DNA from: Tanytarsus gracilentus
Lineage: Eukaryota > Arthropoda > Insecta > Diptera > Chironomidae
Reading direction: 5' to 3'
Assembly (NCBI GenBank): GCA_038502055.1
Contig: JAXRKN010000008.1
Location: 82,750-146,749, forward strand
DNA length: 64,000 nucleotides
Position numbers and translations under genes: made by a program. How positions within the stretch are numbered: position 1 is the first letter of the stretch; the number at the start of each line of letters is the position of its first letter. The notes below the pieces were generated by a model. That model saw only the letters and a program-made list of their open reading frames with translations. It searched no databases and was not told the DNA's origin. This document shows, one piece after another, positions 49,270 to 58,062 of the stretch.

Positions 49270-49484
49270 CGCATAAAACGCTCGTATTTCCGTCAGTCCG
49301 TTAAAAAAAAATGAAACTGTGCCGGTGGAAAATGGAACACAATTGAACAAAACTTTCCCAAATAAATATTTCTTTTTTTGCATTCTCTAAAAGTAATTTT
49401 CTCCATGCTTTCTCAAAGTCTTCAAATAAGCCTGCCATTAAGCAACGATAAAAATTTAGTTTTCTTTAATTAATTAAATTTGTT
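49270..49484. other. intergenic before the first histone group
   Basis: About 215 bp of AT-rich sequence without a recognised feature, leading into the H4 3' stem-loop. Confidence 0.5.
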
Positions 49485-49500
49485 GGTCTTGAAAAAGACC
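49485..49500 (-). terminator. histone 3' stem-loop of H4 (first copy)
   Basis: On the minus strand GGTCTTTTTCAAGACC forms a 6-bp stem and 4-nt loop, the conserved stem-loop bound by SLBP at the 3' end of replication-dependent histone mRNAs. It lies 19 nt after the stop codon. Confidence 0.9.
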
Positions 49501-49519
49501 GTTTTTGATGAGCTGTTAA

Positions 49520-49831
49520 TTATCCTCCAAATCCATATAAAGTTCTTCCTTGTCGCTTGAGAGCATAAACCACATCCATAGCCGTGACAGTTTTTCGTTT
49601 AGCATGTTCAGTGTAAGTGACGGCATCTCGAATTACATTTTCCAAGAAAATTTTCAGCACACCTCGCGTTTCTTCGTAAATTAGTCCAGAAATTCTCTTA
49701 ACTCCGCCACGTCTTGCCAATCGTCTAATTGCCGGCTTAGTTATGCCCTGAATATTGTCACGAAGAACTTTGCGATGTCTCTTAGCGCCTCCCTTTCCGA
49801 GTCCTTTTCCTCCTTTGCCTCGTCCTGTCAT
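49520..49831 (-). CDS. His4: histone H4 (first copy)
   Basis: Single exon, 103 codons including Met, the standard length. It is a core histone that forms the H3-H4 tetramer. The tail starts TGRGKGGKGLGKGGAKRHRK, with all acetylatable lysines. The fold ends DVVYALKRQGRTLYGFGG. One position differs from usual animal H4: VLKIFLEN instead of VLKVFLEN. It shares a 233-bp divergent promoter with H2A and has a histone stem-loop downstream, so S-phase expression is expected. The protein equals that of the second copy at 62969-63280. Confidence 0.98.
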   Translation of the reverse strand: MTGRGKGGKGLGKGGAKRHRKVLRDNIQGITKPAIRRLARRGGVKRISGLIYEETRGVLKIFLENVIRDAVTYTEHAKRKTVTAMDVVYALKRQGRTLYGFGG

Positions 49832-50064
49832 TTTTCGCTTTTTTCTTTAGATGTTGACTCTTCTGCGTTTAAAATTCAACTGAACTCTCTTCATCAAATT
49901 CACTCTCTTTTATAGGCAAAAAATGAGAGAATTTTCGCGCCAAAATTTTTGCAATCTTATTTGCTCTCATTGGGGGTAAATTTGACTATAAAAGAGAAAT
50001 ATTTGAGATTTCCAGCTCAGTTGAAATTTAAACGTCGATGAGTCAACATCTTGAAGAGAAAAAA
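49832..50064. promoter_or_regulatory. bidirectional H4/H2A histone promoter (first copy)
   Basis: TATA-like TTTTATAG faces leftward at about 49908 and CTATAAAAG faces rightward at about 49985. Between them TTTTCGCGCCAAAA (49932-49945) fits an E2F site, followed by a TTTGC(A)ATC-like octamer and an inverted CCAAT box (ATTGGGGG). Both transcripts start near TCAGTTGAA and carry the leader motif GAGTCAACATCT. The core recurs at 62038-62242 and 63281-63513. Confidence 0.75.
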
Positions 50065-50448
50065 ATGTCAAGCAAAGGAGGAAAAGTTCGCAAGACTGCA
50101 GAGACACGATCGAAACGTGCTGGATTAACATTTCCAGTCGGTCGAATTCATCGTCATTTGAAGAAGGGAAACTATGCTGATCGAGTTGGAGCAGGAGCGC
50201 CGGTTTATCTCGCTGCTGTCTTGGAATATTTGACTGCTGAAATTTTGGAACTGGCGGGAAATGCAGCACGCGACAACAAGAAGACTCGAATTATTCCAAG
50301 ACATCTTCAATTGGCTATTCGAAATGACGACGAATTGAATAAGATCTTGTTGAATGTCACAATTTCGCAAGGAGGTGTCTTGCCGAACATCCAAGCAGTT
50401 CTACTTCCAAAGAAGACTACAAAGAAACACATTGACGAAAAACATTAA
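50065..50448 (+). CDS. His2A: histone H2A (first copy), divergent tails
   Basis: 127 residues from the ATG at 50065. An in-frame ATG 27 nt upstream would add nine residues (MSQHLEEKK), but the second H2A copy has no such codon and a stop there, so the downstream start is preferred. The fold is typical (GAGAPVYLAAVLEYLTAEIL, ARDNKKTRIIPRHLQLAIRN). The N-tail is unlike usual insect H2A: SSKGGKVRKTAETRSKRAG in place of SGRGKGGKVKGKAKSRSNRAG. The C-tail is KKTTKKHIDEKH. LLNVTISQGG replaces the usual LLSGVTIAQGG. It differs from copy 2 only at residue 8 (Val versus Ile). Confidence 0.96.
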   Translation: MSSKGGKVRKTAETRSKRAGLTFPVGRIHRHLKKGNYADRVGAGAPVYLAAVLEYLTAEILELAGNAARDNKKTRIIPRHLQLAIRNDDELNKILLNVTISQGGVLPNIQAVLLPKKTTKKHIDEKH

Positions 50449-50477
50449 TTAACGGACTATGGATATGGGATTAAAAA

Positions 50478-50493
50478 GGTCTTTTTCAAGACC
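50478..50493 (+). terminator. histone 3' stem-loop of H2A (first copy)
   Basis: GGTCTTTTTCAAGACC, followed by an A-rich stretch, 29 nt after the stop codon. Confidence 0.9.
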
Positions 50494-50660
50494 AAAAAAA
50501 TTAAATTTTAAAAGAAAATGATTTTTAAAACTATCTAATATAATAAAGTAAAAAATAGCTTGAAGTTAAACTATAGTCTATAAATTTGTCACATGATTTA
50601 GCCAAATTTTTAACCTTAAAATAAAACAAAAGTCATTTTCTTTAAGTAATGGAACTTTTT

Positions 50661-50676
50661 GGTCTTGATAAAGACC
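50661..50676 (-). terminator. histone 3' stem-loop of H3, variant loop
   Basis: On the minus strand GGTCTTTATCAAGACC. The stem matches the other copies and the loop has one A in place of T. Confidence 0.85.
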
Positions 50677-50718
50677 TTTTTTGTCATTTTTATTAGTTAA
50701 TTTATTAGAATAATTTCT

Positions 50719-51129
50719 TTATGCTCGCTCTCCTCGGATACGGCGTGCAAGCTGTATGTCCTTTGGCATGATTGTAACACGTTTAGCATGAATTGCACAA
50801 AGATTAGTGTCCTCGAATAGCCCAACTAGATAAGCTTCTGCTGCCTCCTGCAACGCCATTACTGCCGATGATTGAAAGCGAAGGTCAGTTTTAAAGTCTT
50901 GTGCAATCTCACGTACGAGTCGTTGAAATGGAAGTTTGCGAATGAGCAATTCAGTCGATTTTTGATAACGACGAATTTCACGCAATGCCACGGTTCCTGG
51001 ACGATAACGATGAGGTTTCTTTACACCTCCAGTAGCCGGTGCCGATTTTCGTGCTGCTTTTGTCGCAAGTTGTTTTCGTGGCGCCTTTCCACCAGTTGAT
51101 TTACGAGCTGTCTGCTTAGTACGAGCCAT
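50719..51129 (-). CDS. His3: histone H3 (canonical, H3.2-like)
   Basis: 136 codons including Met. The tail ARTKQTARKSTGGKAPRKQL through KSAPATGGVKKPHR is the standard one. FQSSAVMALQEA marks the replication-dependent H3.1/H3.2 type rather than H3.3 (AAIGALQEA). Residue 96 is Ala (EAAEAYLV), where H3.2 has Ser and H3.1 Cys. Expression is probably in S phase, given the 3' stem-loop. Its upstream region is not the shared bidirectional core: it has its own TATA box (CTATATAAAAGG on minus at 51199-51210) and a different leader. Confidence 0.98.
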   Translation of the reverse strand: MARTKQTARKSTGGKAPRKQLATKAARKSAPATGGVKKPHRYRPGTVALREIRRYQKSTELLIRKLPFQRLVREIAQDFKTDLRFQSSAVMALQEAAEAYLVGLFEDTNLCAIHAKRVTIMPKDIQLARRIRGERA

Positions 51130-51391
51130 GGTGATGTTCTGAGATGATTTTTCTTTAGGAGCTTGTTGAAATGTAATGATGTGTTTGAGCGAGTCACGCC
51201 TTTTATATAGCTGCAGAAATCTTTATTTTTAAAGAGAGAATTTGAGAGAGGACAAATATCAACGAGATGGCATCTAGTGAGAATTTTAAATTATCCACTC
51301 ATATATGTTTTGAGCTGAGTTAGCATTAAATATTTTATTTGAGGTAATTTTATAGCTTTTAAAATTAATATATGATAATGAAAATAACTTT
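51130..51391 (-). promoter_or_regulatory. H3 promoter region, unidirectional
   Basis: CTATATAAAAGG on the minus strand at 51199-51210 is a good TATA box about 70 bp before the H3 start codon. No divergent partner gene lies on the plus strand. The right part borders the 3' end of channel gene F. Confidence 0.6.
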
Positions 51392-53283
51392 TCAAATATA
51401 CACGAAAATCCAGTAGAAAATGTTGAACACCAAAAAAGCACAAGGAAATCCCCAACGAGCTCGTCTGAAAGAGAAATGTATGAAATGGCTATTTATTACG
51501 TTTGAAGCTTACTTATCGAGCATTTTAGCAATTTCCTGATGAGTAAAAATCGTTTTTTCCTTTATGGGTTCATTTTCATTCTTCATCGGGATGTGAATTA
51601 CAATATCGTTAGCACTTTCTCTTCTGCTATTACTTGGACTTGTTCCACCATAGAAATTTTGTGAAAGCTTAAAGATTTAAAATCGAAATTAAAATGACTT
51701 GCTTCATTAAAAATTTATATACGTTATCAAAAACCGTAAGCGATAAGCGAGGTTCAAATTTTCTGGGAACTTTTGGTGGTGCTGCTGCTGAGTCCTTTTC
51801 GTCTTTGTCAATATTTGTTTCAGATAATGATTTTCGCATTTCTCCAGGACTTGATGATTTATAATTTTTTCGATGTATTATAGGAGTGAGTGTTTTTTTC
51901 AATATGTTCGTTGTTGAAACCTGAAAGTGATTAAAATTTTTAAAGTACTTAAAATGATTGTTAAATTTTTTTACCTTTCCAACTTCCAAATGTCTCTGTC
52001 TTCTCCAAAGTAAATTAACAAAAGCAAATTCGACAAGGCTTGCAAAAATGAATAACGTGCATGCAATGGACCAAATTTCACTAGCTTTAATGTAGCTGAC
52101 CTTTGGCAGAGTTCTTGTTTGAGACGCTGAGAGAGTAATAAAAGTCAGCATAGAAGTCACACCCAACAATGTTCGCGGAGGAGTTTGATCAGCTTAAAAA
52201 CAATTACTTAAAAAACGTCGTATAAATTAAATTGTTCGTACCTTGCAGCCAAAATGAAACCCAGGAAATGAATATGATTAATATTGATGGAAAATAATAT
52301 TCCATTAAGTAGTAGCCGATTTGTCTTTTGAGGATGATTTTAAACGAAATAGTGCTATAATTTCCAACAAAATCTCCAAATTGTAGTCCGGGTGATGAAG
52401 CGTCAATTTCTGATTCAGCTAACTTCGTATTGACGAGCGCATATTCAGTTAAAATTTTATCCGAGCCAAAAGTTAATGGCGATTCCTTTTCCCAGTGAAG
52501 CGTCACCTCGGAAGCATTCAACTTCCAATTACCGATGATAGTTTTGCACTCTTGCTGATCGAATGGAAATTTCCTGAACTCCATCGAGCAATAAAGATTT
52601 AGTTGCAATCGAGTTGCTATAATTACAGTACCATCCGGAGAGATTGAGGTTAAAATGTCTTTATTTTGTTCACCAAGGATTTCAGAGCTCCTAAAATTAT
52701 TAATTATTTGTTAAATTCTCACTAATGACAATTCATTTTACTTTTCGTTGACAAAAAACACGTGAGGCAACCAAAGATAATTCTTTAAGTCCTCCTCGCC
52801 AAAAATTGATTCAGTTTCATTGACGCCAACTTTTTTGAACACTAATCGAGGGTCATTGTATCGAATTTGGAACCGCATTTGAAGACTAAACTCAAGATCA
52901 TGTGTGTCGAGATTTTGCATATAGAAAATGTAAGATCTAATGTAGACGTCAAGAGGAAATGCACTGCCATTTCGGTTAATGTCTAAAAATTTAATAATTT
53001 TTATTTTGCTATTAAATTAGTAATAAATGGTTACGTTCAGGTCGTTGAAGTCGATCAAATCTACAAGGATCAGTGAGATGCTTAAACAGTTCAAATCGTG
53101 TTAGAGGCGTATTTTTTTTTGATCCGCATGGCGATCTGAAATTATAATTATTAGTTAGTATTTTATTAATACTGAATAAATGTCACTTGACATAATTAAA
53201 CTGTTTTTAACTAACCCATCAACTGTGTTGTTTGAAAATGCACAGCAGCAGACAAAATATAGCAAGAAAAAAATGTTTTTCAT
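51392..53283 (-). CDS. Cys-loop channel, hodor/pHCl-2 group (gene F)
   Basis: Eight exons on minus: 53283-53216, 53135-53035, 52982-52742, 52690-52242, 52192-51975, 51920-51723, 51667-51513 and 51464-51392, giving 500 residues. The signal peptide is very short and Cys-rich (MKNIFFLLYFVCCCAFS). The extracellular core has DPCRFDRLQRPE, and the Cys-loop is C-SMEFRKFPFDQQE-C. The pore entry is TPPRTLLGVTSML, and M4 ends FYWIFVYI. Its intron near M2 falls just before it (WLQ|ADQT), unlike the M2 intron of gene A. The loop exon before last is joined with a GTATAT donor, the least certain junction. It is the only member on the minus strand and is cut off from E by the first histone group. Confidence 0.88.
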
Positions 53284-53893
53284 TTAAATTTTGTTAAAAA
53301 GTTTCCATCCGTATTCGTCAAGATTAAAAAACAAACTGGACATTTAATTGACTTCACTCCAACTTAATGCTTTTAAAAACGTTTTAAATTTTTAAGTGAT
53401 AATTTCGAATGATGGATTTCTATTAGCAAGATTATTAAACAGAATAAAATCATTTGATTTTACAGATTGGTAAATCACGTTTTACTATACATGACCTTGA
53501 TGATTTTTTGAAGTATAAGGACTCCTAATCTGAAATTTTCCACACTTTCTTAACTTAATTTATGGAAAAATTGCGACTGTGTTTTACTTTTTGAAAGTTA
53601 AAGTTCGTTAAATTTTTTTTTTCCATCGTATTTTTGCGTTTTGTTTTGTCAATGCTTGAGTTTCATATATAAGAGGCGGGAAAGCACTACATAAATATAA
53701 ATTACATAAATTTTTTATTTTTATGTAGCGTTTTCCCTTTTAAATATTTTTTAAAAATTCTTATAGATAGCGGTCTCTTGAAATACAAATTTTTGCTTCA
53801 CTTTTCGCCTCACTCATTGGTTTTTCGAACCCTGCACGCACACAAAAATAAATTTCGCTCAGTTGAAAACATTTAATTCGAGAAATCTTTAAG
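53284..53893. promoter_or_regulatory. divergent region between channel gene F and proteasome beta4
   Basis: About 610 bp of AT-rich sequence with start codons pointing away on both sides. No feature beyond a possible TATA-like CATATATAAG at about 53667 was recognised. Confidence 0.45.
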
Positions 53894-54642
53894 ATGGAGA
53901 CAATTATTGGAGTAAAAGGAAAGGATTTTGTGATGTTGGCAGCCGACAGCACCCATCCACACTCGATTATGGTTCTTAAAGATGGTAATTATAGCTTAAA
54001 ACCGAAAATCATTTATAACCAACTTGTGCAATGATTCGGCAAAATTTAACTTGATTCAATTCTTGCAGATGAAAACAAAATTCACAAGATTTCTGACTCG
54101 CTGATGATTGCAGCAGTAGGCGATTCGGGTGATACAATTCAATTCGTGGAATACATTTCAAAGAATATCCTTTTGTACAAGATGAGAAATGGCTATGAGC
54201 TCGGTCCAAAGGCGGCTGCCTATTTTACTCGCAAAAATCTTGCAGATTACTTGAGAACTCGATATGCTTATCAAGTGTGGCTTTTGGTGGCTGGATACGA
54301 TAAGACTGATGGCCCTCAGCTCTCATTTGTCGATTATCTCGCAAACACTTTATCCGTCAATCACGGCGCTCATGGATATGGTGGAATGTTTTGCGGCAGT
54401 ATCTTCGATCAATATCATCATGAGAGTGAGTTGTGCTTACCTTATATATAAATTCCATTGCTCAACGGAACTAATAATTTTTAGACATAAGTAAAGACGA
54501 AGCTTATGAAATCATGCGCAAGTGCGCTCGTGAAATTCAAAAGCGATTGCTCATCAGTCAGCAGAGATTCCATGTAACCATTGTCGATGCTAATGGAGTT
54601 CAACGATTGGAGGACATAACCGCTGAAAATTTAAAGAACTAA
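53894..54642 (+). CDS. Prosbeta4: 20S proteasome subunit beta4 (PSMB2)
   Basis: Three exons, 53894-53984, 54069-54425 and 54485-54642, give 201 residues, the same length as human PSMB2. The protein starts METIIGVKGKDFVMLAADST with no propeptide and no N-terminal catalytic Thr, as in this inactive beta subunit. Conserved landmarks are GDSGDTIQFVEYISKN, YKMRNGYEL, FTRKNLADYLRTR and AHGYGG. It forms part of the beta ring of the 20S core. Splice junctions are consistent in phase (GAT G|gtaatt and GAG A|gtgagt). Confidence 0.95.
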
Positions 54643-55271
54643 ATTTTAAGTATTTTCATATTTTTTGAGGATGTATTGGATGGAAATTTTAAAAACTTTC
54701 TCGTCTCAAAATCAATTTTTTGCATTATTAAAAAATTATCAAATTAAATTACAAATTAAAATTTTTTAGTGATTCTTATGATACTGCAAAAAAAATGAGT
54801 CAATGAAGTCCTAATTCATTTTTTGACAATTATCAAACTTATTTCACATTCGAACCTTTTATTTTTCAAAATAATTGATTTTCTCTCTGCTCTATGTAAG
54901 GTAATTGTGTGTATTTTCATAATTCATAGCAATTATGCCAAGCATCTTACATTTATATGCTTAAAAATCATCGAAAAAGGAAAAAATGCATTGTGCACGA
55001 AAAGCAATTTTAAGCATTATTGAGGTGGTGCATTTTTAAAAAAATTTATCATCTTCACAGCTTTTTGTTCTCTTCTATAAAATGAATGATTTAAAAAAAA
55101 TCAAATTTTCTAACGGTTGTAATGTAGCAATTAACTTTATCGACAACTTAACTATTTCTGTGCTTCTATGTTGTTAAAAAAATTTAGAATGCATGCAAAA
55201 TTCGGAAGTTGGATGATGAAGGAAGTGAAGGAGAAGATTTTAAAAACATTTCGGCAATCGACAACGAAGGT
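54643..55271. other. intergenic between beta4 and Spp
   Basis: Convergent 3' flanks of the proteasome and Spp genes. A few short frames are present without any recognisable protein. Confidence 0.5.
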
Positions 55272-56442
55272 TTACTTGGTCTTTTTCTTTTCGGATTTTG
55301 ATGTTTCCGGCTTTTTGACCTCTTTAGACGACTCTGGTTTTTCCTCGGGATGATCTTCATAGGCGAAAAGTGATTTCAAGTCGCCTTTAACTGCTGCCAC
55401 ACAGAGTGGCGTTATAATGCACGCTGGCACGAGATAGAGCAGAGCTGGTTGAGCGTGCTTATAGACATGCATGACGAAAATTGTGGCCATCAAGCCCATG
55501 AAATAGGCAATGAATGTCGCATAAAAGTATACACTTGATTTTCTCTTGAGACTGTAGTCGTAACGGAGGAGAAGAGCGATAAAAATTCCGGGAATAACTA
55601 TATCGCCAAGGCCTAACATGGCAAAGTTCGAAGCGTTTAATCCCTTTTCGAGGAGATCTTGTGGAAAGACGAGTTTAATTGGAGCCTCAAAGCTCTTTGC
55701 GACGGTAACCATGACGTTAGTTCCAAACACCCAGAAGATGTCATAGACGAAAAGTCCACTAAGTAAAATGCATCCGGTAACGATATTGTTCAAGTGCAAG
55801 AGTTCGACACCATTAACTGCGAATGCAAGTCCAAACAAATTGTTAGATATCCAGTGTTTCTTGAACAAGTACCAAACTCCAATGACCGATGAGATGGCGA
55901 GACACACAATATCGTAGGAAGTAAACTTATAGTCAATGAGGTCCTCATTTACACCCTTTGTAAACTTGATGTGGAATGGAACGAATGGAATCGATGACGG
56001 AACTAATTTGCTAACGATGGGTGCCATCATGTGAGCTAATGCAAGAACGCCGAGAACGAAGAAATATCCAGTGAGCAGTAGATTAATGTATTCCTTTGAG
56101 AAGATTTTGAAGAAAATGTAGAGACCAAAGAGTGCACAACTGGCAATGACAGGAAACATCATCGCATCTTTTTTTGTCATAATTTCAGGCTTTTCTGATG
56201 ACTCCTGGAAGTGAAATAAAAGTTAAAGATATGTCCTTACATATGATTCCTTTCATTACCTTTTGTTCCTTCTGATGATGTACACTTCGTTTTGAGCCGA
56301 GGAAGATTGGAATAAGAGCCATAATAACTAAACTGCTGTAAGCTAAGAACATTCCCTCGGGTGAGGCTGGAACCTTTGCATTCGCATTCTCTGTGATGTT
56401 TTCGGCAGCTTGTTGCACCGCTTCCGCTACTGTATCTGCCAT
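55272..56442 (-). CDS. Spp: signal peptide peptidase (intramembrane aspartyl protease)
   Basis: Two exons, 56442-56260 and 56204-55272, give 371 residues. It is a multi-pass ER protease of the presenilin/SPP family that cuts leftover signal peptides within the membrane. The catalytic motifs are visible: YD in LFVYDIFWVFG, GLGD in MLGLGDIVIPG, and PAL in AQPALLYLVP. The N-terminus has NxT sites and a first helix (LAYSSLVIMALIPIFLG) in exon 1. The tail is highly charged and ends KKTK, a KKxx ER-retrieval signal. Length is close to the usual 380. Confidence 0.95.
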
Positions 56443-57019
56443 TTATATCTTAATTTACTTATTAGTATCAGGAGAATTTATAAACGACGTGTCACTATAA
56501 GAACGATGATATTTTTTCGCATTTAGTATGCTTTTCGTGTGGCGATTGTTTTGAGAAAACTTTGAATTCCGAAAGGGAATTAGCTTGACTTTAGGATGTT
56601 TTTGTTTAGAGCGGTAATAGCACCGTTGACTGTGAGTTAAATTACCTTTAAAAATAAATTTAAGAAAAATATCGAAAAAAAAAATTTGAGTGATCACTAG
56701 TGAGAGAGATAAATTCTCTCAAAACCGAGCTATTACGAACATTTCCGAAATGTTGAGAGAGTGATGATTAAATTTAAAATTGGTGAACTAAAAAGCTTGC
56801 AAGTTTTATAAGGATAATTTTTTGGATGAATTAAACACATCTAATTCAATAAATAATTATTACTTTAATGCGCTTTAGTCACCCACAATTATCTCACATA
56901 CAAGGGCTTTTAAAAAATATTTTCTATGAAGTCTCGCGAGCAAGTGTAAAAAAGCAATTCAAAAAATTTTGTGTGTGAAAATTTACATAATCTTCGTTTT
57001 AAGTGTGAACTAACCCAAA
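56443..57019. promoter_or_regulatory. divergent region between Spp and TMX2
   Basis: About 580 bp between start codons that point away from each other. No TATA box or repeat is obvious. A GAGAGAGATAAATTCTCTC patch at about 56702 is weakly palindromic. Confidence 0.4.
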
Positions 57020-57924
57020 ATGACATTTAAAAAGGATCTCAGACTGTTAACGAAACCCTACTACTGGGTCAACATCATCATCTCGCTCACATATATTGCG
57101 GCGAAAAAAACTCCAGTTTTATGCAATTATTTGCATCCTTTCTTGTTTCCCCATGAAGAGGCCTGCGAGTTTGACAGTCGTGAAACGGAAATTCTATTTT
57201 TCCTCATCATTGTCATCATGATACGATCGAGGAAAACTGGAAGGTACAGTAATGAACCTTTATTAAGATAAAAATTGGGTCAAGAAGCAATTGAAATTTT
57301 TCATATTCTCTTTTTAGTGTGACAATGATTAACTACTTAACGTCATCCTTCCTTTATACGAAACTCGCGAATATGGTCTTATGGTTCTACTCGGACGTGA
57401 GACTTGGTGCTGCTTTCACAATTTTGTGTATCCTATTCGCACTTATATTGCCCGAGCCCACCTACAGCGGACCCGATAGTGTCATTTATTTCCGGCAAGA
57501 AAATAGCCTCGAGGATGAACTTGAAAGAGACAAGCGAGTCACGTGGTTGGTCACTTTCTATACAACCTGGAATCCAGCGTGCGTCAATTTTGCACCGATT
57601 TTCGCATCGCTCTCAAACGAATATAAGCTCGATAATTTGAGATTTGGCAAAATTGATATTGGTCGATTGCCCGAGAGTGGCAAAAAATTTAATGTATCTG
57701 ATAGCTCATTAAGTCGACAACTTCCGACCGTTGTTTTATTTCAAAATGGCAAAGAAGTCACTCGCCGCCCATATGCTGACGCAAAAGGCAAACTAGTCAA
57801 GTTCTTTTTCTCCGAAGACAACATGAAAGCAGCATTTGATCTGAACAATATCTATAAGGAGAGTAAGGCTAATCCCATGAAGCCGTCTAAGGCAATTAAG
57901 GCCGAGCAGAAAAAGACACAATAA
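57020..57924 (+). CDS. TMX2: TMX2, thioredoxin-related transmembrane protein
   Basis: Two exons, 57020-57243 and 57318-57924, give 276 residues. The N-terminal half has hydrophobic segments (VNIIISLTYIAA, ILFFLIIVIMI, GAAFTILCILFALILP). A thioredoxin-like domain follows (WLVTFYTTWNPACVNFAPIF, FGKIDIGRLPESG, LPTVVLFQNGKEV). The active-site position reads NPAC, so only the second Cys of CxxC is left; TMX2 proteins are known to have a degenerate site (SNDC in vertebrates). The basic tail (SKAIKAEQKKTQ) could be an ER-retention signal. Exon 2 cannot start alone because the membrane segments of exon 1 belong to the family. Confidence 0.9.
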
Positions 57925-58062
57925 TTGCATAGATTTTTTTTCTGAAATCACAAGTCGCCACTGTCTAGAGATTATCCGCAAAGTATCAAAAAAAGATAAT
58001 AAAAAGAAAATCACTTTGAAATCTTAAACTTTTTCTATGTTTTCACTTTTTAATTACTTGAT

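Noticed and set aside
50038..50064. Upstream in-frame ATG adding nine residues to H2A
   Set aside because: The second H2A copy has AGG at this codon and a stop in the leader, so the extension is not conserved.
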